DNA from: Planctomycetota bacterium
GTDB lineage: Bacteria; Planctomycetota; Planctomycetia; Pirellulales; Lacipirellulaceae
DNA length: 64,000 nt
Assembly (NCBI GenBank): GCA_029259915.1
Contig: JAJDED010000043.1
Location: 118,503-182,502, forward strand
Reading direction: 5' to 3'
Of this stretch, positions 24,933-34,387 are shown in pieces. The first letter of the stretch is position 1, and each line of letters begins with the position of its first letter. Under the pieces are notes generated by a model, which worked only from the letters and a program-made list of their open reading frames with translations, had not been told where the DNA came from and did not search any database. The position numbers and the translations under genes are program-made.

Positions 24933-25443
24933 GGCGTGTCTCCCGAAAAGCAAACAGTTACAAAAAGTGGGGATAATCCCGGTACTATGACCGCCTGAAA
25001 TCCCGTCTGATTGCCATACAAAATGCGCAGCAGACAACGACGGTTGCGTCCTATCACAAAAATCAGGACAGCGGAAACGTAAAGGGAGGAAGGGAAAAGG
25101 CAGGAATGACGAGCAGGTTGAAAAGGTAGGCCACCCGAATTGCAGGTGGATATTGGATGCGTTGGCTTTCTTTGTTCGGTTACCAGAAAAATTGTGGTAG
25201 TGAAAACCGAAGCGGAAAGAACTCCATCCAACCTGAACTGTAGGTCAAGTTTTAGCCGTCGGCAAAAGAAAATGATTCTTATCAACCGTAAGCAGAGATA
25301 GACCCTGGAATAGGTTGGAAAAAAGCAGCTGATGCCGATTGGAGTGCGTCAAACCGTACTTGGGAGGTACGCAAAGCCCCCCACTTGGCAGATCTGCCAG
25401 TTCAGTTCTCAGGGTTTCGCTTGGCGAGAATGTCCAACTCCGC
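24933..25443. other. Gap upstream of the Tad-like block
   Basis: 511 bases between the secreted-protein gene and the stop of the surface-protein gene at 25444. It must hold the promoter of the Tad-like block on the minus strand. No ORF, repeat or RNA structure was recognised. Confidence 0.5.
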
Positions 25444-28191
25444 CTACCAATTGGCTGGGCGGATGAAGTTGATCTTACTGACCGAAACGGCTTGCTCGCC
25501 GAAATCGTATTCCTCGGCTGCGTCGCCGCTGGAGAGATTGATTTCCATGAACAGGTCTTGAATCTTCTGCGGGTCGACGTCGTTAGGAATCAGCAGCGGA
25601 CCAGGGTTCTCGCCATGCGCGCCGCCATTGGTGCCAATGTGGTCTTTGCCGTCTCTGAAGCGGCTGGGCTGCGTTTCCACCAATCGGTATGTGCCCGGCG
25701 TGAGATTCTCGAACAAGTAAGAACCGTCCGGTTTAGTCACCGTGGAGCGAATCACCGTGGCTCCCGTGATGTCGATTCCCTTAAGACTCACAATCACGTT
25801 GCCCAAAGGCCGTTCACCATCGTCGAAAGTGCCGTTGTCGTTGCGGTCGACAAAAACCGATCCCGCCAGGCTGGCCGGATCGATGCTCACGAGCGTTGGC
25901 TCTGTGTCTTCGTTATTGGCTAGCGTGATTTCAGCCTCGTTGCCACGAACCCTCGTGCGATTGAGCAACTGACCAGTGAAATCGCTGTCGACTCGCACGT
26001 CGATCGTAATCACGGTCGACTCGCCGCGGGCTAAATCGCCGAGTTCAAAGACAAGATCTTCTTTGGTCGTCGAAGTTCCTTCTGCGAAATTGTCGGCAAT
26101 CACTGCGAAAATTTCATCCTGTGTCGGTGTCGCACTCACGAACGAGACGTGGGCTGGCAAGCTATCGGTGACCACCACTCCCGTGGCGTCCGAAGGACCG
26201 TTGTTCACGACGCTGAGCGTGTAGCTAAACACACTGCCCGGCTCGACCGGATCGCGGCTGTCGGTTTTGGTGATCGCTAGATCGATCTTTGGTGTGACGG
26301 GATTGGAAACTTCGTCAGTGTTGTTCGACAAGTTCACTTCCTTGGGTGCAATGACCGTTGCCCTGTTGACCAGCGTGCCTACGGCGTTATCGTTCACCGT
26401 GGCGAAGATCGTGATGAACACGACGTCGCCATTCTTCATAGTTCCCAGGCTCGCAGTCACCACGCCGCTCGCGTGTTGCACGCCTACGCCAGCTAGGCTG
26501 GTGCTGCCGGAGACGAACGTGACGTGGCTCGGCAGAATGTCTTCAAAGGTGGTGTTCGCGGCGTCGGAGGGGCCATCGTTGTTGATTTTGATTGTGTATT
26601 CGATCGTCTCTTCCGGTGAGACGGCCGTTTGTTCGACAGCCTTGTCCAACACTAGATCAAAACCGAAGAAACCGAAATCGACTGTGCGATTGGAATTGCT
26701 GTTCGAATCGCCGTCGTTGGTGGGCTCGGCATTGCCGGTAAGTGTGACGGCTTGGCTCACGACGCCGGCGCCGGCTAGCGCGGTGCCGTTGTCATCGTTA
26801 TTGACGTTGTCGTCCGGGTCGGCAACGGGGTCGTTGCCGGAACTGGAAACCAGATTATTCAGCGGGCCCGTTGTTTGGAAGTTGGTCGGATCGACTTGCA
26901 CGACGTATTTGCCGGGGAAGAGATTGTTGAACAAGTAATTCCCGTTGGCGTCGGTGTTGGTCATTCCCATCAGCGCGTCGACGCCGTTGGTGTATTGGTT
27001 GTTGCCGTCAATATCTTCGTAGAGATTGAGTTTGACTCCGGCGATGCCCAGTTCTCCGGCATCGAGCAGGCCGTCGTCGTCTTCATCTGCCCAAACGCGA
27101 TCGCCGACGCTCAACCGAGGCGATGCGGTGAAATCGGCACGTTTGGTGGCACGCCCCACCAAGCCAACCAACGCCACCTGGCCATCGACAGCCGAAACGC
27201 CCTCGAACGTAAGTTCCAACGCACCGACGTTCGTGAAGTTTGCCCCGCTGCCGCTTTTGGCGGTGGGGACGTCGTCAAAACGGAAAATCGCTTGCCCCGT
27301 GGCCTTGCCACCGGACGACTCGGGAACAGTGGTGGTAAATTCCGACCAGTTTGCTGCATCGGTGTAGATGCGCATCGTGATCTTCGCATCGGGATGATCG
27401 GCGCCGGAAGTGAGCGCGATGCCGGTCATTGTGTTCCCTTCGTGTCGCGTAAGGTCGATGCCCTGCAACTCTGTGCCGCGTAAGCCAGTGGCGTTGACGG
27501 CCAGTGCATTGGCGTCGACACCGTCCCAGACAATTTTGGCGTTGCCGGTGACCTCAGAATCACTATTTAATCGCAGCAGGCCAGTACCACTGATCAACGA
27601 AACCGAGGAAAACTTATCAGTCCCCTCAGTTAGCTCGACAAACATGTCGCGTTCGCCACCCAATACGTCACTGTCGGTCAAATGCGATGGCTGGCTCGCC
27701 GGTAGAGGTGGTGATGTCTCAACTTTTTGCTCCGAAGTAAAGCCGTCGATTGCCGGGCCGGTGATCCCCTGCCCTTCGCCGACCGAGATGTTCACTTCGC
27801 GGACATCTTCGCCCGGTCGGAATTGCAAATCGGCGGGGAGCGAGATTTTTATAAAATACTTGCCTGCGTCAACCAGATCGAAACGGTATTGGCCCTGGGC
27901 GTTGGTGGAGGTAGTGCCGGCAATCGAATCGTCTCCGCCAAATATGCCGTTGCCGCCGTCGCGGTAAAGGGTGGCCGTCGCGCCGACGACAACCACATCG
28001 TTGCTAGCATCGACGTCGCCCTGCAAATCGGTTTGCACGAGGCCGATGATCTCTGCCATGTCGGCAGCAAGCATCTGCCGTGGCTCCAACGTCTCGAACG
28101 ACAACTTGCAGGCGCGCGTCGATTTGCTCGGCTGGCGGGTTGAAGTCTTAGAAGACGTGTTTTTGGTCCTACGATTCCCGAATCGAGCCAT
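25444..28191 (-). CDS. Large surface protein with SdrD-B-like and DUF11 repeats
   Basis: 915 residues, ATG at 28191 with GAGGTG close upstream. A basic N-terminal ~30 residues lead to LSFETLEPRQMLAAD (30-44). The LEPRxML motif begins many giant planctomycete surface proteins and probably serves export. Then come SdrD-B-like beta modules (one near the N-terminus, one around VGDRVWADEDDDGLLDAGE, one near the C-terminus starting LAGSVFVDRNDNGTFDDGE), each with Asp-rich calcium-site loops. Two DUF11 modules lie between them (DLVLDKAVEQTAVSPEETIEYT, DLAITKTDSRDPVEPGSVFSYT). The protein is probably a calcium-stabilised, secreted or wall-bound adhesin. No C-terminal anchor is seen. Confidence 0.88.
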   Translation of the reverse strand: MARFGNRRTKNTSSKTSTRQPSKSTRACKLSFETLEPRQMLAADMAEIIGLVQTDLQGDVDASNDVVVVGATATLYRDGGNGIFGGDDSIAGTTSTNAQGQYRFDLVDAGKYFIKISLPADLQFRPGEDVREVNISVGEGQGITGPAIDGFTSEQKVETSPPLPASQPSHLTDSDVLGGERDMFVELTEGTDKFSSVSLISGTGLLRLNSDSEVTGNAKIVWDGVDANALAVNATGLRGTELQGIDLTRHEGNTMTGIALTSGADHPDAKITMRIYTDAANWSEFTTTVPESSGGKATGQAIFRFDDVPTAKSGSGANFTNVGALELTFEGVSAVDGQVALVGLVGRATKRADFTASPRLSVGDRVWADEDDDGLLDAGELGIAGVKLNLYEDIDGNNQYTNGVDALMGMTNTDANGNYLFNNLFPGKYVVQVDPTNFQTTGPLNNLVSSSGNDPVADPDDNVNNDDNGTALAGAGVVSQAVTLTGNAEPTNDGDSNSNSNRTVDFGFFGFDLVLDKAVEQTAVSPEETIEYTIKINNDGPSDAANTTFEDILPSHVTFVSGSTSLAGVGVQHASGVVTASLGTMKNGDVVFITIFATVNDNAVGTLVNRATVIAPKEVNLSNNTDEVSNPVTPKIDLAITKTDSRDPVEPGSVFSYTLSVVNNGPSDATGVVVTDSLPAHVSFVSATPTQDEIFAVIADNFAEGTSTTKEDLVFELGDLARGESTVITIDVRVDSDFTGQLLNRTRVRGNEAEITLANNEDTEPTLVSIDPASLAGSVFVDRNDNGTFDDGERPLGNVIVSLKGIDITGATVIRSTVTKPDGSYLFENLTPGTYRLVETQPSRFRDGKDHIGTNGGAHGENPGPLLIPNDVDPQKIQDLFMEINLSSGDAAEEYDFGEQAVSVSKINFIRPANW

Positions 28192-28366
28192 AACGGCACC
28201 TCGTGGTTGCTTGCTTTGCTAGCTGAAAACAAAGAGATTGCGCACATGCTTGTAAGGCATATATCGGCTAGCGAAGGGCCCGTAGATGAACCAGAGTCGA
28301 GGAGCGGAGTGCGGATTGATTCCTACACTATTCCGCATTCCGAAATCCCAAATCCGAATTCTTTTC

Positions 28367-30202
28367 TTACCATCGATACTCGCCGCCCAAATTGATTCCC
28401 TGCGCCCAGAGATCGGTTTGGTGGAAATCGAATCGCGGATGGTCGCCCGGCACGACCTGAGGCTGACCATTATTGTTGGGGATCTGTGTGACGTTCACAT
28501 CCAAATCGATTTGATCGCCGGGCCTCACAACATTGCTCCAGTAGAGCAGCGTGTAGCCGGCTGTCAGTTTCAGGCGGCACGTGAGTTGGTAGCCCAGAGT
28601 GAAACCGATCTCGGGAATCATGCTGAATTCGTCACGCTCGTAGGTACCGATGTTTGTGGGCAAAGCCAATAGTCCACCCACTGAAGGGGGTAACGGTTCT
28701 GTTTGACCTACGTCGGTGTTGATCGTGTAACCGGAGATGTCCACACGTTGCCGCGTGTTGCCGATGGCTAGCTTCGAGAGCATTTCCAACGACCAGCGAC
28801 AACGTTGCCATTCCCAGAGGTAGCCAATTTCAGCGCCTACGAATTCGTTTTCTGTGTCGAAATTGTCGTTCACGAGGATTTCAGTTCCTGGGGGCGGTAG
28901 CTCCTCGAGATCTTCGTGGATATGGATTCCTTCGTTAAGTTCTGCCCAGCGGAAACCCCAGAGAAAATCGGTGCGCCGCGTGCCACTTCTCAACAGCCGT
29001 CCGATTCGCCGCAACGGGCCGTTGGGATACCCGATCCCAGCGCCGCAGCCTGAGCCGCAACCAACGCCCGCTCCGCACGAAACACAGTCGCCGCATCCCG
29101 TATTGCAGCCCGATACGCAACACAAGCCATGGCGGAAACGAATCCCAAAGGTGCTGAACTCACTATGAACGTCGACCGTCACGGTGCCATCGAGTTGATT
29201 GGTGTCGACATCTTCGACCGCACGTCCACGAGGAAGCATGCCCGTATCAAAGGGATTAAAAATCGGGCGTCCGATATTGTAATCGGTCGGTGCTGCGTCG
29301 TCTCTCACTCCTGCAACAAATCTTTCGTCGAGATCTTCCAGTCCTAGGTAATCGAATTCGATGGCCGTCTTGCCACAGTCGTCGAACCAAAAACCGAGCG
29401 TCACTCGCCCGCCCTGTCGCAAGTCTTCCAGCACGCGGGTGTCGCCGTAAATAATTTCCGCAGAACCAAAATTGGGGTCATCGTCGCGGACCACCAGCGG
29501 CGGCGTGTTCATGCCCTCGAGCCACCACAGCAGATACTCGCCGCGTAGGTAAAGCACGCCGCGCGAACCGCACGCGCCATTCTGACAGGTTTGCGTTCCA
29601 CAATTGGGGCAGCCGCCGAAGTCGAGACCTCCGTCGTGATAACCTTCGTCCAAGTAAATGGGACCCGATTCGACGAATTCTTCGCCGGGGGCAATCAGTT
29701 CTTCTTCGTAGTCGACCAATTGCACATCACCTTTGCCGCCGCCGTTGTCCAAAAAGGCCAATTGCGATGCCAAAAGGATATCGCCCGTGTCGCGGCGCAC
29801 GGCGACGGTTTCTCCGAGATGGGCTTCAAGATCGACGTTGTCGACCGGCTCCACATAGCGAAGCACGCCGCCGTAGCGGTCGATCAAGACGAACTCGGAG
29901 GTGCCGTCCTCGGTGTCGGGATTATTTACGAGTTTTCCTCGCAAAGCCTTTTTGCGTGTTGCGGACCGTCGCGCGGACCGACTTTTCTTTTGACGAGTTT
30001 TTTTGGATGCGGTTGGCCGAGGCGAATTGGGATCGAGCAGCGCGTCGATCATTTGACCTGCCGCGATGTCGGTGTGCGTAATTTTATTCGGGCCTTCGCC
30101 CGAATAAGCACGCCTCGATTGGGCTTCCGCCAGAGCAGAGAAATAGAGGAGACAATTTGCTGCAACAATTGTTGCGCACATACGCCATCGAAGTCTGGCC
30201 AT
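28367..30202 (-). CDS. BBP7 family outer-membrane beta-barrel protein
   Basis: 611 residues from the ATG at 30202, with AAGGA about ten bases upstream. An ATG eight codons earlier is possible. Signal sequence within the first 28 residues (MCATIVAANCLLYFSALAEAQ). A Lys/Arg-rich patch follows (about 66-90). The family signature of planctomycete BBP7 (DUF1551) proteins is present: GVLYLRGEYLLWWLEGMNTPPLV, then alternating strands, FLWGFRWAEL, LTCRLKLTAGYTLLYWSNVVRPGDQIDL and a C-terminal strand. Two cysteine-rich patches are inserted (about 198-211 with four Cys and 361-386 with eight). Located in the outer membrane. Function unknown. Confidence 0.88.
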   Translation of the reverse strand: MARLRWRMCATIVAANCLLYFSALAEAQSRRAYSGEGPNKITHTDIAAGQMIDALLDPNSPRPTASKKTRQKKSRSARRSATRKKALRGKLVNNPDTEDGTSEFVLIDRYGGVLRYVEPVDNVDLEAHLGETVAVRRDTGDILLASQLAFLDNGGGKGDVQLVDYEEELIAPGEEFVESGPIYLDEGYHDGGLDFGGCPNCGTQTCQNGACGSRGVLYLRGEYLLWWLEGMNTPPLVVRDDDPNFGSAEIIYGDTRVLEDLRQGGRVTLGFWFDDCGKTAIEFDYLGLEDLDERFVAGVRDDAAPTDYNIGRPIFNPFDTGMLPRGRAVEDVDTNQLDGTVTVDVHSEFSTFGIRFRHGLCCVSGCNTGCGDCVSCGAGVGCGSGCGAGIGYPNGPLRRIGRLLRSGTRRTDFLWGFRWAELNEGIHIHEDLEELPPPGTEILVNDNFDTENEFVGAEIGYLWEWQRCRWSLEMLSKLAIGNTRQRVDISGYTINTDVGQTEPLPPSVGGLLALPTNIGTYERDEFSMIPEIGFTLGYQLTCRLKLTAGYTLLYWSNVVRPGDQIDLDVNVTQIPNNNGQPQVVPGDHPRFDFHQTDLWAQGINLGGEYRW

Positions 30203-30394
30203 GTCGACATGTCCTTGCCCGCGCACTCCCCGCCCGAAAAGGTTCGGAGAACAGAAGAGCCGCTTGAGTTTTGGTAGAAGAAGAGAATTACTTTACGAAA
30301 AGCGGAGGGGCTTTTAGCAAAACGACGCCAAGCGACGCAAGGGCAAAAGGAAATGCTTCACAGAAAATTTGCTAGCGATGACTGCAATCGCTTG

Positions 30395-30414
30395 GCCGCT
30401 TGCGGTTTAGCGGC
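30395..30414. repeat. Short dispersed motif, family C
   Basis: GCCGCTTGCGGTTTAGCGGC has inverted GCCGC/GCGGC ends. Read on the minus strand it is CGCTAAACCGCAAGCGGC. Related sequences occur at 32864 (with its inverted partner), 17367 (GCGAAACCGCAAGCGG) and 10561 (GCGAAACCGCAAGC). Confidence 0.5.
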
Positions 30415-30420
30415 TAGCCT

Positions 30421-31188
30421 TCAAACGGCTACGATATTTCCGAGTAGCATCCCAACCAAATAGGCAAGCCCGGCGGCCAAACCGCCGACCAGGAGCGTCT
30501 CGAGTCCTTCCCAATACCAGGGCTGACGAATAAACCAAGATTTCGCGGCCCCCACCGCAAAGAATGCACCGCTGGTGATGAGGGTGCTCCAAAAGTAGGG
30601 CCTGTCGATCATATTCGGAAACAAGTACTGCACTACAAAAACCAATAGTGGCAAGAAGCCGACAATTACAAACGCCAAAAACGTCGTCAGCGCTGCACGG
30701 AAAGGATTGGGCCCCTCGAGAGCAATGCCATGCTCCTCGGTAAGCATCGTGTCGACCCACTGGTTCACGTCGGCGGTAATGATGTCGACGGCGCGCTCCA
30801 GATCTTCTCCTGCAAAACCTTTTTTGATAAAGATCTGACGGATCTCTTCTCGTTCCCCCTCAGGATATCGCGCGATATGCGATTCCTCTTTGCGGCGGAT
30901 GTTATCTTGCAGCTGTTGTTCGGCGCGGATGCCAAGAAAATTGCTCGCTGCCATGCTGAACCCGTCACCTAGCAGATTGGCGATCCCCAGGATAATAATC
31001 ACTCCCGAGCCAAGCCCTGCCCCGGCAACTCCCGAGACTACTGCAAACGTGGTGATGGCTCCGTCGATTGCACCGTAGATGAAATCGCGCAGATAGTTTG
31101 CTTTGTGCTCGCCCTGCAAACGCGCGCGTATGGCGGCGGGATGGTGCGATTGAATGTGCTCGTCTAATGTTTTCTTTTCCGTGTCCAC
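30421..31188 (-). CDS. VIT1/CCC1 family metal transporter
   Basis: 255 residues. The first codon is GTG (31188), as the frame has no ATG there. VIT1/CCC1 proteins move Fe(II) or Mn(II). Visible: N-terminal amphipathic part with [18 protein letters not shown], first span [24 protein letters not shown], second span [25 protein letters not shown], a cytosolic segment with Glu-rich helices ([23 protein letters not shown]) that correspond to the metal-binding domain, and three C-terminal spans ending [12 protein letters not shown]. Length is normal. It is preceded by a family A repeat element rather than by a neighbouring gene in the same operon. Confidence 0.88.
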   Translation of the reverse strand: MDTEKKTLDEHIQSHHPAAIRARLQGEHKANYLRDFIYGAIDGAITTFAVVSGVAGAGLGSGVIIILGIANLLGDGFSMAASNFLGIRAEQQLQDNIRRKEESHIARYPEGEREEIRQIFIKKGFAGEDLERAVDIITADVNQWVDTMLTEEHGIALEGPNPFRAALTTFLAFVIVGFLPLLVFVVQYLFPNMIDRPYFWSTLITSGAFFAVGAAKSWFIRQPWYWEGLETLLVGGLAAGLAYLVGMLLGNIVAV

Positions 31189-31252
31189 TGGAGAACCACC
31201 CCGAAAGTCGCAGGAATTATTTTATAAAGATCTAATAGACTGATGCGAAGAA

Positions 31253-31387
31253 TTGAACCACAAAGGCACGAAGACACAAAGGAAATATAACAAGGCATGA
31301 AGGAATTTTAGAAATAGGTGGAATAAAGTCACTCCATCCATCTCCAATTCCTTCCATTCTTTGTGTCTTCGTGCCTTTGTGGTTCAA
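31253..31387. repeat. Inverted-repeat element, family A (copy 3), perfect 29-base arms
   Basis: The left arm 31253-31281 starts TTGAACCACAAAGGCACGAA, and the right arm 31359-31387 is its exact complement over 29 bases. The inner sequence (GGAATTTTAG / CTCCAATTCC, GGAA / TTCC) is partly palindromic. This is the cleanest copy and defines the family ends. It lies in the 302-base gap between the VIT1-type gene and the LuxR-type gene. Confidence 0.88.
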
Positions 31388-31490
31388 ACAATTAGCGCAG
31401 TAAGATTATCCAGCGATTGTCCTCGCTAGACAAGCGTGATGCCAAGAATGTGGCGAAGAAATACGAGATGCCCGGCTTTGCCGATGCTGA

Positions 31491-32192
31491 TCAGACCGTG
31501 ATTAAGCCATCGCGGATAGCGACGTGCGTTAGCTCGACTGCTTTATGAACATTCAGCTTTCGCATCAATCGCGATTTGTGGTTGTCGATCGTACTTTCGG
31601 CCAGGTTCATCTGCTGGGCACAGTCGCGCACCGTTCGACCTTGAGCAAGCAATTGCATCACTTGCAGTTCTCGATGGGTTAGCATTGCGATGCTTGGCTG
31701 ATCGTGGGGTCTGTCGAGCCGCCAGCCTCGAATAGTACGGTGAATTCGCCGAGTGATCGAGGGATCGAAAATGCGTTCCCCCGTGACCCCGACCTGCAGG
31801 ATTGCTTCGCACAATGCTTCAAGGCCGGCGTGCCGCGTAAAATAGCTTACTTTGGGCAAGTCCAGCAGCATGGCCAGCCGACCCTCGTGGACACGGTCGT
31901 CGAGAACGATCACATTTTCGACGTGGCCTGACCGGACCTCTTCCGAAGCCCGCTGTGCTGCGTCGTTAGAAAGCTTGGGGTCGATCAGCAGCACGTCAGG
32001 ATTTAGGCGTTGGCATCGGACCAAGCCGTAGTCCAGATCGGATGTTGCTTCGACGACTTGGAAGCGCGCGAACTGTGAGAAGAATTCTAACAATAGATCG
32101 CGATCAAGCGCTTTAGAAAGAATAAGCATTAATCGGATCTCTCGCTGGCCCGAATTGCAATGCTCAAGCTGGCGATTGACCTGGTGCATCAT
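31491..32192 (-). CDS. LuxR-type response regulator with degenerate receiver
   Basis: 233 residues from the ATG at 32192, with GGGAG eight to nine bases upstream. The frame extends to 32312 without support. The N-terminal ~125 residues have the receiver fold, and D71 in LLIDPKLSN matches the phospho-acceptor. The first-strand acidic pair is absent (LMLILSKALDRD), and the conserved Thr and Lys positions are changed (VIVLDDR, VSYFTRH). Residues ~168-228 are a complete LuxR/FixJ helix-turn-helix (LTHRELQVMQLLAQGRTVRDCAQQM, STIDNHKSRLMRKL). It is a DNA-binding regulator that probably acts without ordinary phosphorylation. No kinase is adjacent. Confidence 0.88.
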   Translation of the reverse strand: MMHQVNRQLEHCNSGQREIRLMLILSKALDRDLLLEFFSQFARFQVVEATSDLDYGLVRCQRLNPDVLLIDPKLSNDAAQRASEEVRSGHVENVIVLDDRVHEGRLAMLLDLPKVSYFTRHAGLEALCEAILQVGVTGERIFDPSITRRIHRTIRGWRLDRPHDQPSIAMLTHRELQVMQLLAQGRTVRDCAQQMNLAESTIDNHKSRLMRKLNVHKAVELTHVAIRDGLITV

Positions 32193-32595
32193 TTGCTTTT
32201 CTCCCACTGGCATTAAAAGCAAAGTGCGAAGGTGTGTTTCCCCTAAAATTTCATTGGGAGGAAACCCGCAGGTTGCATGGTAAAAGCGGTACGGAAATAG
32301 TATCGGCGACAAATGGTACTATCTCCTCCCCATGAAAAGGACTTCTTGGCAACCTACTCGCTTCAAAAATGCAGCAACTCTGTGGATGACGGATTGAAAG
32401 CAAAGTCCCTGTCACAACTTACACGAATGCACTTGCGGTAAACCGAAGTGACAAACGGATGTCACTGGACAAAAATTATTGCCGTAGGGCGCAGCTAGAT
32501 TATCATGCGGCAAACCGTAATAGAACGGTTGTCGGGAGAGTTCCGAAGAATCAACCGTGAGTAAATCGAAACGATTGAAAGCGCTTGTAAAACCG
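32193..32595. other. Gap upstream of the LuxR-type gene
   Basis: 403 bases with no ORF. It holds two perfect short inverted repeats: ATAGTA/TACTAT (about 32298-32323) and AGTGACA/TGTCACT (about 32446-32465). Either could be a regulator site of the LuxR-type gene. Neither matches an operator I know. Confidence 0.4.
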
Positions 32596-32826
32596 CTAGT
32601 AGTGCGGTGGCTTTTCGTGAGGGAGATCTTCGCCCGTGCCGTCTTCCATCAATTGTTTGATCATCGCGCGAAGTGACTTGACTTCGCCCCGAAGCGAATC
32701 AAGTTCAGTTTGCTGGGTTAGCACAACTTCGTTGAGTTCTTCCAGCGCGCGTTGCTGGAACAAGATTTTTTCTTCCAACTGCACGAACCGGTGGTCAGGA
32801 TCGTTTGGAGAAGGCGTTGATTCCAT
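32596..32826 (-). CDS. slyX: SlyX family protein
   Basis: 76 residues. A long coiled-coil helix (RFVQLEEKILFQQRALEELNEVVLTQQTELDSLRGEVKSLRAMIKQL, about 13-59) followed by a short polar tail ending in PPHY, which is the SlyX family hallmark. In E. coli the gene is next to slyD. Function is unknown. Here it is alone, divergently oriented from phhB with a family C repeat between the two. Confidence 0.88.
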   Translation of the reverse strand: MESTPSPNDPDHRFVQLEEKILFQQRALEELNEVVLTQQTELDSLRGEVKSLRAMIKQLMEDGTGEDLPHEKPPHY

Positions 32827-32863
32827 AGCGTATTATGCGAAAGTGTTTTCAGGTGATTTTTAT

Positions 32864-32902
32864 CGCTAAGCCGCAAGCGACTGGCCGTTTGCGACTTAGC
32901 GG
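32864..32902. repeat. Inverted repeat, family C
   Basis: CGCTAAGCCGCAAGCGA (32864-32880) faces CCGTTTGCGACTTAGCGG (32885-32902) as an imperfect hairpin with a short loop. It lies between the divergent slyX and phhB genes. Confidence 0.65.
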
Positions 32903-32997
32903 CGGCCCCGTAATTCTAGGCGCTGCTACAAATTCGTAAAGGGAACCGCTACAATACGGAGTACACACCGATCTTTAGAAAAGAAAGTTGATGCCCC

Positions 32998-33360
32998 ATG
33001 AAACCACAAACTTCGGCGGAACTCATTCAGAAAAAGTGTCTGCCATGCGAAGGTGGGGTTGAGCCCTACACTCTCCAGATGGCGGAGAAACAGCTTGAGC
33101 AGCACGCGGGCTGGTTTCTCACTCACGAGGGTCAGCGCATCCGCAAAGACTGGAAAGTAAAAAACTTTATGGCTGGCATGGAATTCTTCCATCGCTGTGC
33201 GGAAGTCGCCGAAGCCGACGGGCATCACCCTGATCTTCACATCGAAGGTTTTCGCAATCTGTCGGTCGAGTTGTGGACCCATGCCATCGGCGGTTTGAGC
33301 GAGAACGATTTTATTCTGGCAGCGAAAATCGACGAATTAGAAATCGAGTTGCAATCGTGA
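32998..33360 (+). CDS. phhB: Pterin-4a-carbinolamine dehydratase
   Basis: 120 residues. The enzyme dehydrates 4a-hydroxytetrahydropterin formed by aromatic amino acid hydroxylases. The catalytic histidines are present: H76-H77 in EADGHHPDL and H95 in LWTHAIGGLSENDF, with the typical FKNF-like segment (KVKNFMAGMEFF). Length is slightly above the ~100-residue norm owing to an N-terminal extension with C14 and C17. The stop codon overlaps the GTG start of the next gene (GTGA), so the two genes are coupled. No hydroxylase is in the window. The protein might instead act in molybdopterin or other pterin metabolism. Confidence 0.93.
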   Translation: MKPQTSAELIQKKCLPCEGGVEPYTLQMAEKQLEQHAGWFLTHEGQRIRKDWKVKNFMAGMEFFHRCAEVAEADGHHPDLHIEGFRNLSVELWTHAIGGLSENDFILAAKIDELEIELQS

Positions 33361-34373
33361 CCAAGCCGGTGCTCCAACAACCGTTTCACGCCCTGATGGT
33401 GCGCCGGTCCGAGCAGTGCGAAATCTCTTGCGCTGTCGAGGAGATTGGACTCGACGACTTGCCCCCGGGCGAGGTGTTGATCGAAGTCGAGTTTTCTTCG
33501 CTCAATTACAAAGATGCGCTTGCCTGCCAGGGGCATCCGGGTGTGGTCCGGAAGTTTCCTCACGTGCCGGGAATCGACTGCGCGGGGCGTATTCTAGAAA
33601 GCGGTTCTACGGACTTTCTTCCCGGGGATGCCGTGTTGGTGACCGGCTACGCTTTGGGTTCGGGCAGTTGGGGAGGATACTCGGCGTATGTCCGAGTGCA
33701 GGCCGAGTGGGTTGTCGCATTGCCCCAAGGTCTTACGGTGAGGGAAGCAATGACATTCGGCACGGCGGGTTTTACTGCCGCGCAGTGCATTGGTTCTTTA
33801 CAGCTTCACGGCATACGTCCGGATGCAGGCGAAGTGGTCGTCACAGGGGCCACGGGCGGGGTTGGTTCTATAGCCGTCGGGCTGCTGGCACATTTGGGCT
33901 ACTCGGTTGTTGCGGTGACCGGTAAACCGGAGAAGGCTGAGCAGCTCACGCAACTTGGCGCGCAGCGCATTATCGCGCGTAGCGAGGTGGACGATACGTC
34001 CGACAAGCCATTTTTGCCGGTGCGCTGGTCGGCGGCGGTCGACACGGTTGGCGGCAACACGTTGTCGACGATTCTTCGGTCCACCGACCATCGGGGCTGC
34101 GTGGCGGCGTGTGGCATGGTTGCCGGCCATGAGTTGCCATTGACCGTTTTTCCTTTTATTTTGCGTGGCGTCACGCTGGCGGGTATCGACTCGGCCCAAT
34201 GCCCGCGCGAGCCTCGTTTGGCAATTTGGGATCGTCTGGCCGGGGATTGGAATATTGTCAAAAAACTGGAGCCCCTGGTTCGTGAGATTTCGCTGAGCGA
34301 GGTTCCGCGAGAGGTTTCTGCGATGCTTGCCGGACAGACGTCGGGTCGAATTCTTGTGTGCCCTGAGAAATAA
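33357..34373 (+). CDS. YhdH/AcuI-type zinc-independent alcohol dehydrogenase family reductase
   Basis: 338 residues from the GTG at 33357, which overlaps the phhB stop by three bases. The frame upstream lies inside phhB and is not used. The protein belongs to the medium-chain dehydrogenase superfamily, quinone oxidoreductase branch: SSLNYKDALACQGHPGVV, VPGIDCAGRI, GWGGYSAYVRV-like segment, and the NADPH-binding GATGGVGSIAVGLLAHLGYSVVAVTGK. The YhdH group reduces acryloyl-CoA to propionyl-CoA, and the SAQCPREPRLAIWDRLAGDW part matches this group. No structural-zinc cysteine cluster is visible. Substrate here is inferred only from family resemblance. Confidence 0.87.
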   Translation: MTKPVLQQPFHALMVRRSEQCEISCAVEEIGLDDLPPGEVLIEVEFSSLNYKDALACQGHPGVVRKFPHVPGIDCAGRILESGSTDFLPGDAVLVTGYALGSGSWGGYSAYVRVQAEWVVALPQGLTVREAMTFGTAGFTAAQCIGSLQLHGIRPDAGEVVVTGATGGVGSIAVGLLAHLGYSVVAVTGKPEKAEQLTQLGAQRIIARSEVDDTSDKPFLPVRWSAAVDTVGGNTLSTILRSTDHRGCVAACGMVAGHELPLTVFPFILRGVTLAGIDSAQCPREPRLAIWDRLAGDWNIVKKLEPLVREISLSEVPREVSAMLAGQTSGRILVCPEK

Positions 34374-34387
34374 CGGATATTGAAATT

